DNA of 64,000 nucleotides, taken from the NCBI RefSeq assembly GCF_017569185.1, contig NZ_CP071869.1:2966001-3030000 (forward strand), given 5' to 3'. Below, piece after piece: positions 1 through 9,039 of this stretch. Made by a program: the position numbers and the translations under genes. Source of the stretch: Polaribacter cellanae (lineage in GTDB: Bacteria; Bacteroidota; Bacteroidia; Flavobacteriales; Flavobacteriaceae). Within the stretch, counting starts at the first letter, position 1, and every line of letters starts with the position of its first letter. The notes below the pieces were generated by a model. The model did no database searches and was not told the DNA's origin. It saw only the letters and a list, made by a program, of their open reading frames with translations.

Positions 1-9
1 TTTTATATT

Positions 10-466
10 GCCCAACGTGTTTGTATAAGAATAGTTGCGATTTTGTGCGCGAGGAATTTCAGCATGAAATTCAGAAGTGTGCAAAATTGCAACGACCTTT
101 GGTTAAGCTAAAATAGCAATTATTTTTATGCGTTGTTAGCAAATGTTGTTTTTTTCATTCCCCTTAGTTCATTAATTAAATCCTAAAACTCAGCTTTTGA
201 GTAAGAATTCCGCAATTTATATTTTTCATTTTCTGCTCAATTTCTCAAGCTTTCTAAATTTCACGATTGATTGGAAATTCCGCAATTTTGTTTTTTTTGA
301 GTTTAAGAAAATTCTCACGTTTTATAATTCCACATTTGAGTAAATTCTCACGCAAAATCTTACGAGCGAGCGAGTGCTCAGCATTTTGAAATTCCTTTTT
401 TGTGATAAAACCGATTAGTTTTAATTCACTATTTTTCAGCGTTTGAGTGAGAACAATATTTGCTAA
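10..466 (-). repeat. ORF-less cassette A1 with type I attC (10-141)
   Basis: First copy of family A. The cassette unit is 16-466 (451 bp) and its attC is 10-141. The type I attC arms, read on the plus strand, are GTATAAGAATAGTTGC and GCAATTATTTTTATGC. Inside are a GAATTTCA/TGAAATTC hairpin and a GTTGCGATTTTGTG/GTGCAAAATTGCAAC stem. The body ends are GTTAGCAAATGTTGTTT and GAACAATATTTGCTAAC, complementary apart from a G.T wobble. A minus-strand frame of 93 codons (254-535) runs through the body, but it starts at a TTG inside the neighbouring attC and copies differ mostly by amino-acid-changing substitutions, so I do not call it a gene. The role is unknown; it could carry a promoter, an RNA, or be a selfish spacer. 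Confidence 0.8.
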
Positions 467-912
467 CGTGTTTGTATAAGAATAGTTGCGATTTTGTGCG
501 CGAGGAATTTCAGAATGAAATTCAGAAGTGTGCAAAATTGCAACTACCTTTGGTTAAGCTAAAATTAGCAATTATTTTTATACTTTGTTAGCAAATGTTA
601 TTTTTTTCATTCTCCTTTGTTCATTAATTGAATCCCAAAATTCAGCTTTTGAGTAAGAACTCCACAATTTTTCATTTTCTGCTCAATTTCTCAAACTTTC
701 TAAATTTCACGATTGATTGGAAATTTCGCAATTTTGTTTTTTTTGAGTTTAAGAAAATTCTCACGTTTTATAATTCCACATTTGAGTATATTCCCACGCA
801 AAATCTTACGAGCGAGAGAGTGCTCAGCATTTTGAAATTCCTTTTTTGTGATAAAACCGATTGGTTTTAATTCACTATTTTTCAGCGTTTGAGTGAGAAC
901 AATATTTGCTAA
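461..912 (-). repeat. ORF-less cassette A2 with type I attC (461-593)
   Basis: Family A, unit 467-912 (446 bp). It has the long-T subtype (a run of eight T before GAGTTTAAG). The attC ends in ATAC-TTT-GTTAGCA rather than ATGC-GTT-GTTAGCA as in A1. Confidence 0.8.
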
Positions 913-1405
913 CGTGTTTGTATAAGAATAGTTGCGGTTTTGTACGCGAGGAATTTCAGCATGAAATTCAGAAGTGTGCAAAATTGCAACGACCTTTGGT
1001 TAAGCTAAAAGTAGCAATTATTTTTATACTTTGTTAGCTTTAGTGCTTTTTTGTCCGTTTATTTTTTAGTCAATATTATATTTCGGTCGGCTTTTTAATT
1101 CCGCATTTTATTTTTTATTCAGCTCGACTTTTATTCCATAAACTTGCTCAAATTCCGCAATATTTTTAGTTCAGATTTTGAGTGGGCAATTCCGCAACTT
1201 GCTAAATTCCGATTGAGTGAAATTCCACTTTTCAATTCAGTTTTCGATTCCGCAAACAAGCTAAAAAGTCAGACGCAATTCAATTCAGAGTTTGAGTGAT
1301 TATTCAGCTCAATATTCCGCATTTTATTTTTAAATTCCGCTTTAAATGACTTTTGATTTAAACCTGAAATTTTCGGTTTTGCAATGTCTCGAGCATTAAA
1401 GCTAA
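907..1405 (-). repeat. ORF-less cassette B1 with type I attC (907-1039)
   Basis: First copy of family B, unit 913-1405 (493 bp). The body ends are GTTAGCTTTAGTGC and GCATTAAAGCTAAC. The body is filled with short words such as AATTCCGC and ATTCAGAGTTTGAGTGA, and no open frame of useful length is seen on either strand. It is nearly identical to B3, including the attC variant CAACGACC and AAAGTAGC. Confidence 0.8.
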
Positions 1406-1898
1406 CGTTTTTGTATAAGAATAGTTGCGATTTTGTGCGCGAGGAATTTCAGCATGAAATTCAGAAGTGTGCAAAATTGCAACTACTTTTGGTTAGGCTA
1501 AAATTAGCAATTATTTTTATACTTTGTTAGCTTTAGTGCTTTTTTGTCCGTTTATTTTTTAGTCAATATTATATTTCGGTTGGCTTTTTAATTCCGCATT
1601 TTATTTTTTATTCAGCTCTACTTTCATTCCGAAAACTTGCTCAAATTCCGCTATATTTTTAGTTCAGATTTCGAGTGGGCAATTCCGCAACTTGCTAAAT
1701 TCCGATTGAGTGAAATTCCGCTTTTTAATTCAGTTTTCGATTCCGCAAACGAGCTAAAAAGTCAGACGCAATTCAATTCAGAGTTTGAGTAATTATTCAG
1801 CTCAATATTCCGCATTTTATTTTTAAATTCTGCTTTAAATGACTTTTGATTTAAACCTGAAATTTTCGGTTTTGCAATGTCCCGAGCATTAAAGCTAA
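1400..1898 (-). repeat. ORF-less cassette B2 with type I attC (1400-1532)
   Basis: Family B, unit 1406-1898 (493 bp), directly following B1. It shares the variants CTCTACTTTCATTCCGAAAAC and CTACTTTTGGTTAGG with B6 at 54.3 kb, so B2 and B6 look like recent copies of each other, 53 kb apart. Confidence 0.8.
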
Positions 1899-2023
1899 CG
1901 GTTTTGTGTATGATTAGTGGCGTGTTTAAGCACCTAATTTAGCAAATATAAACCGAATAGAAAATCTGCGAGGATTTTCGTAAGTAGGCGAGAACTAGCC
2001 ATTAATTATACACGGTGTTGTAG
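1893..2023 (-). other. attC site, type II, of the cassette 1899-2603
   Basis: Plus-strand arms GTGTATGATTAGTGGC and GCCATTAATTATACAC pair fully with two G.T wobbles. The inner hairpin is GAAAATCTGCGAGGATTTTC. The boxes are AGCTAAC on the left (belonging to cassette B2) and GTTGTAG on the right (belonging to the following gene cassette). This is the reference type II site, typical of gene cassettes here. Confidence 0.85.
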
Positions 2024-2030
2024 CACGTTT

Positions 2031-2579
2031 TTATTCCCAATCCTCAAAAAATTTAGTCGGATTTGTTATATATAAATGAGCTTTTGAGATTTTTAATAAT
2101 TCCGCTAATTCTTTAATATTCGGATTACATAGATTTCCATCTTCGTCCATTAAAATCCAATCATTTCGGTCACATAATTCCAACATTGAATTCAAGAAAT
2201 TTAGCTCTGAATCTCTCAAATCAGTTCTAAATCTAAAATCTTCTATAAAATTCTCTTTTTCGTTATAGTCAATACTCAAATCGTGGTCAACTTCTCCATT
2301 TTCGATTTTCCAACTTTCGTTATTCCACGAAGCTCTTGGAATAATTTTGTCAATTTCATCTCTTAATTCTGCAATATTAATTTGAATTTCTTTCCACCAT
2401 TTCGTTGAAATCGCATCTTCAAATTCAGGTTCAGGTGCTTCATTCAGTTTCATATTCCAATTGTCCCAATACTTTTCCCATTCAGCGTGTTTTATTTCAA
2501 GCTGTTTTGGAATTCCGCCATATTTTTTTTCAATCGGCTTTCTTGGAAGTACAAATGTTAGAAATTGGTATGTTGCCAT
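2031..2579 (-). CDS. hypothetical cytosolic protein, 182 aa
   Basis: Sole gene of the cassette 1899-2603, whose ends are GTTGTAGCAC and GTGCTACAAC. The start ATG is 24 nt inside the cassette edge and the gene fills the body, which supports it as real. The product is acidic, rich in Trp (EKYWDNW, STKWWKE) and without a signal peptide or membrane segment. The C-terminal third (NPNIKELAELLKISKAHLYI) could be helical or helix-turn-helix-like. I do not recognise a family. The boxes are the same as those of the cassette at 53185-53842, although the genes are unrelated. With so short a leader, a promoter inside the cassette is unlikely. Confidence 0.75.
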   Translation of the reverse strand: MATYQFLTFVLPRKPIEKKYGGIPKQLEIKHAEWEKYWDNWNMKLNEAPEPEFEDAISTKWWKEIQINIAELRDEIDKIIPRASWNNESWKIENGEVDHDLSIDYNEKENFIEDFRFRTDLRDSELNFLNSMLELCDRNDWILMDEDGNLCNPNIKELAELLKISKAHLYITNPTKFFEDWE

Positions 2580-2597
2580 TGGGTTTTCTTAAATGTG

Positions 2598-3078
2598 CTA
2601 CAACGTCCGCGAATATGGAAAGTGCCCTTTTTTGGGCATTTTTTATATTCGCAGTTGTGTGCAGTAAATATAGGAATTAGCTTTCTAATTTCATATTTAT
2701 GTAGTCAGATTAACGCAACACTAATTCGACATTCCTATTTATTAGTTTATTTTTTTTATGAATCTTATACATCGTTCCGTATAAGATTTCGTCATAAAAA
2801 TAATTCGGAATTCACTCTCAATAAGCTCCAAGCTATTTTTTAAAACATTAAAATTCAGTATTTTATTTGACTTTCTCAAAAAAAAACCGTAATTTTCAAA
2901 CTTATATGCGTTCCCAACGTATTTGATAGTGTAACTCTCATACGATGAAATCGATAAGTTTGGACACTGTAATTTCCGCTGTCAATTCCATTTTCCCTTT
3001 TAAAAAATAGCTTTCCGCTTTTAAAAATTCCGAAATAATAAATATGAAATGGCAAAAAGTTAATCTTATTGCATCCAA
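2598..3078 (-). repeat. ORF-less cassette F1 with short attC (2598-2660)
   Basis: Family F, unit 2604-3078 (475 bp). Its attC is only 63 bp: plus-strand arms GCGAATATGGAAAGTGCCC and GGGCATTTTTTATATTCGC around a TTTTTT loop, close in size to classical short attC sites. The body contains a 10-bp perfect hairpin (AATCTTATAC at 2761-2770, GTATAAGATT at 2779-2788). The ends GTTGTGTGCAGTAA and TTATTGCATCCAAC are complementary with two mismatches and the usual G.T wobble. No convincing gene is seen. Confidence 0.75.
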
Positions 3079-3203
3079 CGTGATTGTGTATGATTAGTGG
3101 CGTGTTTAAGCACCTAATTTAGCAAATAAAAACCGAATAGAAAATCCGCGAGGATTTTCGTAAGTAGGCGAGAACTAGCCATTAATTATACACGTTGTTG
3201 CCA
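3073..3203 (-). other. attC site, type II, of the cassette 3079-3720
   Basis: Arms GTGTATGATTAGTGGC and GCCATTAATTATACAC. The inner hairpin is GAAAATCCGCGAGGATTTTC. The right box GTTGCCA is complementary to TGGCAAC at 3715-3721. The stop codon of the 3186-3677 gene lies inside the right arm. Confidence 0.85.
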
Positions 3204-3677
3204 ACTGGCTTTTTCCACTATTTTTTTCATTTCAGTTTCTTTTTGAGTTCCGATTAGAAATTTTTTTCCATTCTGAAGTTCAATCGCTAAACCTTTATTT
3301 CCTTTCGTATTATATACAGTTCCGTATTTAGTCCAAAGTCGGATTCCCCAACCTCCAACAAATCCATAATTCACGATTTCAGCGTTTTTTATTTCTTTCC
3401 AATTTACTCGCTTTTTAATGAAAGGAAAGAAGTTTATTCGGATTTCATTTTGGTCAATTTCAGTTTTCAGTCGCATAAACCAAAACATAGCTATTAATCC
3501 AAAAATAAACAGACAGAAAATTATAAGTCCGAAGTCAGACATTGGTTTGTCTCCAAATTTTTCTCCGAGAATTAATTGCTTATAAATTCCGAAAATCGGT
3601 AAAATTCCGATTCCGATTAAAATCAACCAAAGCCACCATTGTGTAAATTTTTGTTCTTCTTTAAACTCGATTTTCAT
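3186..3677 (-). CDS. membrane protein with PH-like C-terminal domain, 163 aa
   Basis: Two hydrophobic segments (about residues 14-32 and 48-68) are followed by a soluble domain of about 90 residues with alternating short strands (EIDQNEIRINFFPF, KRVNWKEIKNAEIV, AIELQNGKKFLIG). This is the arrangement of small bacterial PH-like (bPH) membrane proteins of Bacteroidota. The function of that group is largely unknown; an envelope role is inferred only from topology. The last codons (QQRV, then TAA) are read from the attC arm, so the site supplies the stop codon. It is the only gene in its cassette, with a 43-nt leader. Confidence 0.75.
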   Translation of the reverse strand: MKIEFKEEQKFTQWWLWLILIGIGILPIFGIYKQLILGEKFGDKPMSDFGLIIFCLFIFGLIAMFWFMRLKTEIDQNEIRINFFPFIKKRVNWKEIKNAEIVNYGFVGGWGIRLWTKYGTVYNTKGNKGLAIELQNGKKFLIGTQKETEMKKIVEKASWQQRV

Positions 3678-3714
3678 TTTGTGTTCGGATTTTTTTCAGC
3701 TTGTTGGCAACGTG

Positions 3715-4335
3715 TTTGTATAAGAATAGTTGCGATTTTGTGCGCGAGGAATTTCAGCATGAAATTCAGAAGTGTGCAAAATTGCAACTACCTTTGGTTT
3801 AGCCAAAATAGCAATTATTTTTATACTTTGTTGGCAACCGTTTTTCCTTTGTCGCTTTGCTTTTTTATGTCAGCTTTAATTCAGTCGTTTTTATTCTTTA
3901 AACGACCAATTTAGTCAATTCTGCTTAATTCTTTTTACGGTTTTCCACATTCCGATTCTGCTTTTTCCTTTTCAGATTCATTTTCGTAGATAAACACAAA
4001 CTTTTCGGATTATTACTTAAAAATCAAAAAAAAAAATTCGATTCTTTTTCCGCTGATTTTTTCCGTCCGAGTAAAATTCGGCGCAATAGTTTTCGGTTCA
4101 GTTTTTTATTCCGCAATAATTTTCACGTTTCTTATGCGTTTCACTTGTCAGAAATCGGCTTAAAACTCAAAAATTTTCGGTTCAGCTTTTAGTCGGCAAA
4201 AAATCCGTTTTCATTCGGTTTTGTATTCAGTTCAGTTTGTCAATTCCGCAATTCAATTCCGCCCACAATATTTTTTTCGGTTCTATTTGGCTGGATTTTT
4301 CAAATGTTTACGGATTTTTCTTAAATGGTTGCCAA
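3715..4335 (-). repeat. ORF-less cassette C1 with type I attC (3715-3836)
   Basis: First copy of family C, unit 3721-4335 (615 bp). The ends are GTTGGCAACCGTTTTT and TTAAATGGTTGCCAAC. The body has an A-rich tract (3 to 9 A after AAATC) whose length differs between copies, and frequent words such as TTTTCGGTTCAG. No conserved open frame is seen; short plus-strand frames here are not supported. The attC variant reads TTGGTTTAGCCAAAATAGC, which is shared by most C copies. Confidence 0.8.
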
Positions 4336-4460
4336 CGTGATTGTGTATGATTAGTGGCGTATTTAAGCACTAATTTAGCAAATAAAAACCTAATAGAAAA
4401 TCCGCGAGGATTTTCGAAAGTAGGCGAGAACCAAGCAATTAATTATACACGGTGTTGGCG
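4330..4460 (-). other. attC site, type II, of the cassette 4336-5371
   Basis: Arms GTGTATGATTAGTGGC and GCAATTAATTATACAC. One arm pair (fourteenth position) is a true mismatch, unlike in the other type II sites. The right box GTTGGCG is complementary to CGCCAAC at 5366-5372. Confidence 0.8.
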
Positions 4461-5351
4461 TTAGTTCTTGTTTTTCTTTCTGTCAGTAACTACTTCTTTC
4501 AATACATTCATTCCGTTAATTGCCGATGGAAAACCTGAATAAACAGTCATAAGCAACATTATTTCTTTGACTTCAATTTCAGTCAGTCCAATGTTAAATC
4601 CTGCATTGATATGAAATTTTAGCTGGGATTGTGCTGTGCCCAATGCTGTCAAGGCAGAAATAGTTGCAATTTGTCTGTATTTGTCATCTAAATTGTCTCT
4701 CGAAAAAATGTCGGCATATCCGTATTCAAGCACGAATTTCACCAATTCAGGCGAAAATTCATTATAGGCAGTTTTCAGTTTTTCGACTTGTGTACTGTCC
4801 AATTTTGATAATTCTAATTCTCCAGTTTTAAGTCTGTTCGCTATTGGCGTATTTGAAAAATCTCCAATAGTATCTTTAATTCCTTGTTTTTCCCTTTCGT
4901 TCAACACATCTTTTAATGCGTTCATAGCGTTTATACAGCTTGGAAAACCTGAATAAACAGACATTTGAAGAATTATTTCTTTCAATTCGTTGATAGTGCT
5001 TCCAGTGTTTAAAGCTCCATTTATATGAACTTTCAATTGTGGCAATGCTGTTCCCATCGCTGTGAGAGCTGATACAACGGAAATTTCTTTAGATTTTAGG
5101 TCAAGTCCATCTCTCGTATAAATGTCTCCAAAAGCATATTCAATGATGAAAGTTCCAAGTTCGGGTGAAATATCTTTTAAACTTTCTATTACGTTTTCTC
5201 CTGCTTCTCCGTCAATTTCCTTTAGTTTTTCCCAACCTGCTTGATATCTTTCTGATTTTTCCATTTCTGTTTTATTCCTGTTTATTTGTCCGTAACTAAT
5301 TTGTCCGATTATCAATAGTAAAAATATGAATGTTAGTTCTTTTAGTTTCAT
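4461..5351 (-). CDS. exported protein with two carboxymuconolactone decarboxylase-like domains, 296 aa
   Basis: An N-terminal signal peptide ends near ISYGQ (about residue 22). Two homologous domains follow (about residues 60-150 and 195-290), each with the CMD-type pattern SALTAMGTALPQLKVHINGA or SALTALGTAQSQLKFHINAG and a matching SVYSGFPSCINAMNAL or TVYSGFPSAINGMNVL segment. The His in KVHIN/KFHIN matches the conserved His of the CMD fold, and the Cys pair of AhpD-type members is absent. A periplasmic enzyme is likely but the substrate is unknown. Its upstream neighbour is another gene cassette (5372-6100) instead of an ORF-less one. The leader is 20 nt. Confidence 0.85.
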   Translation of the reverse strand: MKLKELTFIFLLLIIGQISYGQINRNKTEMEKSERYQAGWEKLKEIDGEAGENVIESLKDISPELGTFIIEYAFGDIYTRDGLDLKSKEISVVSALTAMGTALPQLKVHINGALNTGSTINELKEIILQMSVYSGFPSCINAMNALKDVLNEREKQGIKDTIGDFSNTPIANRLKTGELELSKLDSTQVEKLKTAYNEFSPELVKFVLEYGYADIFSRDNLDDKYRQIATISALTALGTAQSQLKFHINAGFNIGLTEIEVKEIMLLMTVYSGFPSAINGMNVLKEVVTDRKKNKN

Positions 5352-5365
5352 TTTTGTCGAATTAA

Positions 5366-5497
5366 CGCCAACGTTGATGTATAAGAATAGTTGCGGGTTT
5401 GTATGCGAGGAATTTCCGAAGGAAATTCAGACGTTACAAACACGCAACGACCTTTGATTAAGCACTAAACCGCAATTATTTTTATACGGTGTTACCC
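5366..5497 (-). other. attC site, divergent type I, of the cassette 5372-6100
   Basis: Arms GTATAAGAATAGTTGC and GCAATTATTTTTATAC. The inner hairpin differs from standard type I (GAATTTCCGAAGGAAATTC). The right box GTTACCC is complementary to GGGTAAC. By eye it is identical to the site at 39102-39233. Confidence 0.85.
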
Positions 5498-5516
5498 AAC
5501 GTTTTTATTTTATTTT

Positions 5517-6089
5517 CTAAATTCCGCTCAACATAATTCCGAGAATTATAATAATCAGCGAAGTCATTAGAAACGGTTTTTTACTTTTATAAATATCCGA
5601 AATTAAATTCCAACAATACAAATAAATAAAAATTGGAATCATAAATCCCAAATACGCAAAATCTTTTTCAATTGTCAAATCGACTCCAGCAAGAAACCAA
5701 AACATTCGCAATAGAAAAAGTAATGTTCCAAATAAAATCCAAATCGGATTAATTTGAGCCATTCTCAACCTTATAGTTTTTCTTCTATCAGTCGCAAAAG
5801 GTTTGCTCATCCATAAATAAGTCGTAAAACAAAAAGAAAATCCAATTGAAGCGAATCCGATTAAAGTCAGATAATAAGTTGAAAATTCGTAATTCACTAA
5901 ATTTATCCAATTCAAATCCGTAATAACTTCTCCAATATTACAAAGCTTTAAAGTAATTCGAAATAGAGAATTTAAAATTAAGCTAAATCCAATTCCGATT
6001 GCAATTCCGCTATAAAATCGGAACTTTCCAATTTCGTTTATTGTGAAGTCAGATTTTAGTTTTTTCAATTCAGCGTAATGTTTGGTCAA
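5517..6089 (-). CDS. multi-pass membrane protein, 190 aa (copy 1 of 2)
   Basis: About five hydrophobic segments (residues ~24-45, 74-92, 114-134, 142-162, 172-189) follow a short charged N-terminus (MTKHYAELKKLKSDF). I do not recognise a family; topology indicates an inner-membrane protein. It is the only gene of the 729-bp cassette 5372-6100, starting 11 nt from the cassette edge. The protein, the attC and the flanks that I compared are the same as in the cassette at 39108-39836, so this cassette exists twice in the array 34 kb apart. Confidence 0.8.
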   Translation of the reverse strand: MTKHYAELKKLKSDFTINEIGKFRFYSGIAIGIGFSLILNSLFRITLKLCNIGEVITDLNWINLVNYEFSTYYLTLIGFASIGFSFCFTTYLWMSKPFATDRRKTIRLRMAQINPIWILFGTLLFLLRMFWFLAGVDLTIEKDFAYLGFMIPIFIYLYCWNLISDIYKSKKPFLMTSLIIIILGIMLSGI

Positions 6090-6094
6090 ATGTT

Positions 6095-6593
6095 GGGTAA
6101 CGTGTTTGTATAAGAATAGTTGCGGTTTTGTACGCGAGGAATTTCAGCATGAAATTCAGAAGTGTGCAAAATTGCAACGACCTTTGGTTAAGCTAAAAGT
6201 AGCAATTATTTTTATACTTTGTTAGCTTTAGTGCTTTTTTGTCCGTTTATTTTTTAGTCAATATTATATTTCGGTCGGCTTTTTAATTCCGCATTTTATT
6301 TTTTATTCAGCTCGACTTTTATTCCATAAACTTGCTCAAATTCCGCAATATTTTTAGTTCAGATTTTGAGTGGGCAATTCCGCAACTTGCTAAATTCCGA
6401 TTGAGTGAAATTCCACTTTTCAATTCAGTTTTCGATTCCGCAAACAAGCTAAAAAGTCAGACGCAATTCAATTCAGAGTTTGAGTGATTATTCAGCTCAA
6501 TATTCCGCATTTTATTTTTAAATTCCGCTTTAAATGACTTTTGATTTAAACCTGAAATTTTCGGTTTTGCAATGTCTCGAGCATTAAAGCTAA
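6095..6593 (-). repeat. ORF-less cassette B3 with type I attC (6095-6227)
   Basis: Family B, unit 6101-6593 (493 bp). It is nearly identical to B1 (913-1405), including the shared word TTATTCCATAAAC, so the two are recent duplicates. Confidence 0.8.
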
Positions 6594-6720
6594 CGGTCTC
6601 GTATAACCGTCAGTTACGGGTTTATATGCGTTAATTTTCGGTTTGGCACAGACGTTAGCAATTCCGAGTGGATTCGGACGTAGTCGAATCCGCCGTAATT
6701 GCGGTTATACATTGTTGGCG
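6588..6720 (-). other. attC site, unique type, of the cassette 6594-7271
   Basis: Arms GTATAACCGTCAGTTACGG and CCGTAATTGCGGTTATAC pair with one unpaired extra T on the left arm, comparable to the extrahelical bases of classical attC sites. An inner inverted repeat GGATTCGGACG/CGAATCC is present. The right box GTTGGCG matches CGCCAAC at 7266-7272. Confidence 0.8.
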
Positions 6721-6732
6721 GTTCGTTATTTT

Positions 6733-7239
6733 TCATTCAATTACTTTTTTAAAATCCCAAAATTTCCCGATTTTCAGAAAAATAAATGCAAGGAAAATTC
6801 CAATTAATCCACCAGCGATTACAGAAAATATCATCTGTTTTTGCGATAATATTTCAGAATCTTTTACCAATAGTAAAATTGTTATTGTTAACGGTAGATT
6901 GATTAAAAGTCCCGTGATGATTCCTGGTGCATATTTTCTTAAATATATCACAGCCAATAAATGGGGAAAGAAAACGTTCAAAAACAACATTCCGGAGAAT
7001 CCTGTAATGATTAAATAATAATATTTTTCCGTTTGATAAAGTTCTTTCGAAAAGGTAATTGCAAAACCTAAAATCGTAAATAATATTACGGCTATTCCAA
7101 ATTGTCTCGTTGTCACTGGTTTATGGATAAAAATGGGAATCGATTTTGTCCATTTTTCCATTCCCAATATTTCTTCAAAGTTGTGGAGAGCGAACGCAAA
7201 AGGGAGTAAGATAATCAACGTATTTAAATTCAATTCCAT
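6733..7239 (-). CDS. HXXEE-domain membrane protein, 168 aa
   Basis: The N-terminal segment contains HNFEE at residues 19-23, the motif that names the HXXEE family, within the first hydrophobic helix (LIILLPFAFALHNFEE). Four to five further hydrophobic stretches follow. Family members are small integral membrane proteins of unknown activity; the conserved His/Glu suggest metal binding, which is inference. It is the sole gene of the cassette 6594-7271, with a 32-nt leader. Confidence 0.85.
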   Translation of the reverse strand: MELNLNTLIILLPFAFALHNFEEILGMEKWTKSIPIFIHKPVTTRQFGIAVILFTILGFAITFSKELYQTEKYYYLIITGFSGMLFLNVFFPHLLAVIYLRKYAPGIITGLLINLPLTITILLLVKDSEILSQKQMIFSVIAGGLIGIFLAFIFLKIGKFWDFKKVIE

Positions 7240-7265
7240 TTTTAAGTACTGTTCGTTCTAATGAC

Positions 7266-7720
7266 CGCCAACGTGTTTGTATAAGAATAGTTGCGATTTT
7301 GTGCGCGAGGAATTTCAGCATGAAATTCAGAAGTGTGCAAAATTGCAACGACCTTTGGTTAAGCTAAAATAGCAATTATTTTTATGCGTTGTTAGCAAAT
7401 GTTGTTTTTTTCATTCCCCTTAGTTCATTAATAAATCCTAAAATTCAGCTTTTGAGTAAGAATTCCGCAATTTATATTTTTTATTTTCTGCTCAATTTCT
7501 CAAACTTGCTCAATTTTACGATTCCTTGAAAATTCCGCAATTTTGGTTTTTCGAGTTTGAGAAAATTCTCACGTTTTATAATTCCACATTTGAGTAAATT
7601 CCCACGCAAAATCTTACGAGCGAGCGAGTGCTCAGCATTTTGAAATTCCTTTTTTGCGATAAAACCGATTAGTTTTAATTCACTATTTTTCAGCGTTTGA
7701 GTGAGAACAATATTTGCTAA
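7266..7720 (-). repeat. ORF-less cassette A3 with type I attC (7266-7397)
   Basis: Family A, unit 7272-7720 (449 bp). It belongs to the second subtype, with TTACGATTCCTTG and TTTTGGTTTTTCGAG in the body instead of the long-T stretch. Confidence 0.8.
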
Positions 7721-7847
7721 CGTGTTTGTGTATGATTAGTTGCGTGTTTTAATCACTAAAGTTAGTAAATAAAACATAGATAGAAAGTTCGTGAAGACTT
7801 TCGTAAGTAGTCGAGAACCAAGCAATTAATTATACACGGTGTTAGCA
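7715..7847 (-). other. attC site, type II-like, of the cassette 7721-8416
   Basis: Arms GTGTATGATTAGTTGC and GCAATTAATTATACAC. The inner hairpin is GAAAGTTCGTGAAGACTTTC. The right box GTTAGCA is the same as that of family A. Confidence 0.8.
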
Positions 7848-7856
7848 AATCGTATT

Positions 7857-8405
7857 TTAATCCACATATCCATCGTATTCAATTAGTTTTAATATTCCAA
7901 ATTTAAATATTAAATTGAAAACAGACGTTTGTTCTAAATTTCCAATTTTTAATATGCCGTTTTGAATTTCTTTTGCAAGAGATTTTTCAACAACATATTT
8001 TTTCGTTCCAACTTTTATAAAGTCATTCAATGCAAATTCAGAATTCTCGATTTTAGCTTTATATATCCATTCTTCATTTGTTGCTTTATAAGACGTAAAT
8101 TTTGTGTTTTCAAAAGTCCGAGTTATGATGGTATCAACTAAATTGTCAACGTGTCTATTTTGTATTGGTTTTTTCTCAATCGTGAAATTTTTGTTAAGAG
8201 CAATTTTTTCCAATTCAGATTTCAACACAATTACCAAACTATCATTTTCAATATACGATTCCGCAACAGAATTAGGTTCAGACGTTTCTTTTTCTGTTTC
8301 CACGACATCTTTCACTTCCGATTCGTCCATTTTTTTCGATTCGGTTTGTTTACAAGAATTGAGTGAAATTAAAATTCCGATTATTATTAGTAGCTGTTTG
8401 GTCAT
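7857..8405 (-). CDS. lipoprotein, 182 aa, unknown family
   Basis: The N-terminus MTKQLLIIIGILISLNSC is a lipoprotein signal with lipobox LNSC, so the mature protein starts at Cys18 and is probably anchored in the periplasm or outer membrane. A charged linker rich in Glu/Lys/Ser (residues 19-55) precedes a soluble domain. I do not recognise the domain. It is the sole gene of the cassette 7721-8416, starting 11 nt from the cassette edge. Confidence 0.75.
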   Translation of the reverse strand: MTKQLLIIIGILISLNSCKQTESKKMDESEVKDVVETEKETSEPNSVAESYIENDSLVIVLKSELEKIALNKNFTIEKKPIQNRHVDNLVDTIITRTFENTKFTSYKATNEEWIYKAKIENSEFALNDFIKVGTKKYVVEKSLAKEIQNGILKIGNLEQTSVFNLIFKFGILKLIEYDGYVD

Positions 8406-8410
8406 ATGTT

Positions 8411-9039
8411 TGCTAACGTTTATGTATAAGAATAGTTGCGGTTTTGTACGCGAGGAATTTCAGCATGAAATTCAGAAGTGTGCAAAATTGCAACTACCTT
8501 TGGTTTAGCCAAAATAGCAATTATTTTTATACTTTGTTGGCAACCGTTTTTCCTTTGTCGCTTTGCTTTTTCACGTCAGCTTTAATTCAGTCGTTTTTAT
8601 TCTTTAAACGACCAATTTAGTCAATTCTGCTTAATTCTTTTTACGGTTTTCCACATTCCGATTCTGCTTTTTCCTTTTCAGATTCATTTTCGTAGATAAA
8701 CACAAACTTTTCGGATTATTACTTAAAAATCAAAAAAAAATTCGATTCTTTTTCCGCTGATTTTTTCCGTCCGAGTAAAATTCGGCGCAATAGTTTTCGG
8801 TTCAGTTTTTTATTCCGCAATAATTTTCACGTTTCTTATGCGTTTCACTTGTCAGAAATCGGCTTAAAACTCAAAAATTTTCGGTTCAGCTTTTAGTCGG
8901 CAAAAAATCCGTTTTCATTCGGTTTTGTATTCAGTTCAGTTTGTCAATTCCGCAATTCAATTCCGCCCACAATATTTTTTTCGGTTCTATTTGGCTGGAT
9001 ATTTCAAATGTTTACGGATTTTTCTTAAATGGTTGCCAA
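8411..9039 (-). repeat. ORF-less cassette C2 with type I attC (8411-8542)
   Basis: Family C, unit 8417-9039 (623 bp). It has the rare variant GGCTGGATATTTCAAATG near the right end, shared with C8. Confidence 0.8.

Noticed and set aside
254..535. Repeated minus-strand frame of about 93 codons in family A cassettes (HTSEFHAEIPRAQ ... FPINREI)
   Set aside because: It starts at a TTG inside the neighbour's attC, differences between copies are mostly amino-acid-changing (KLIGFIT, KPIGFIT, LIDFIT, LIYFIT; different C-termini), and A13 has a stop in the frame. It is explained by repeated DNA and not by a conserved protein.
461..593. Type I sites as REP/ERIC-like repeats, riboswitches or terminators
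   Set aside because: Hairpins are present, but the variable boxes that pair with the far end of the same cassette and the constant gene orientation are explained only by cassette recombination sites.
2881..3070. A possible extra attC inside cassette F1 at CCCAACGTATTTGATAGTG
   Set aside because: There is no matching arm or GTT box to the right within 150 nt, so the resemblance to CCAACG is taken as chance.
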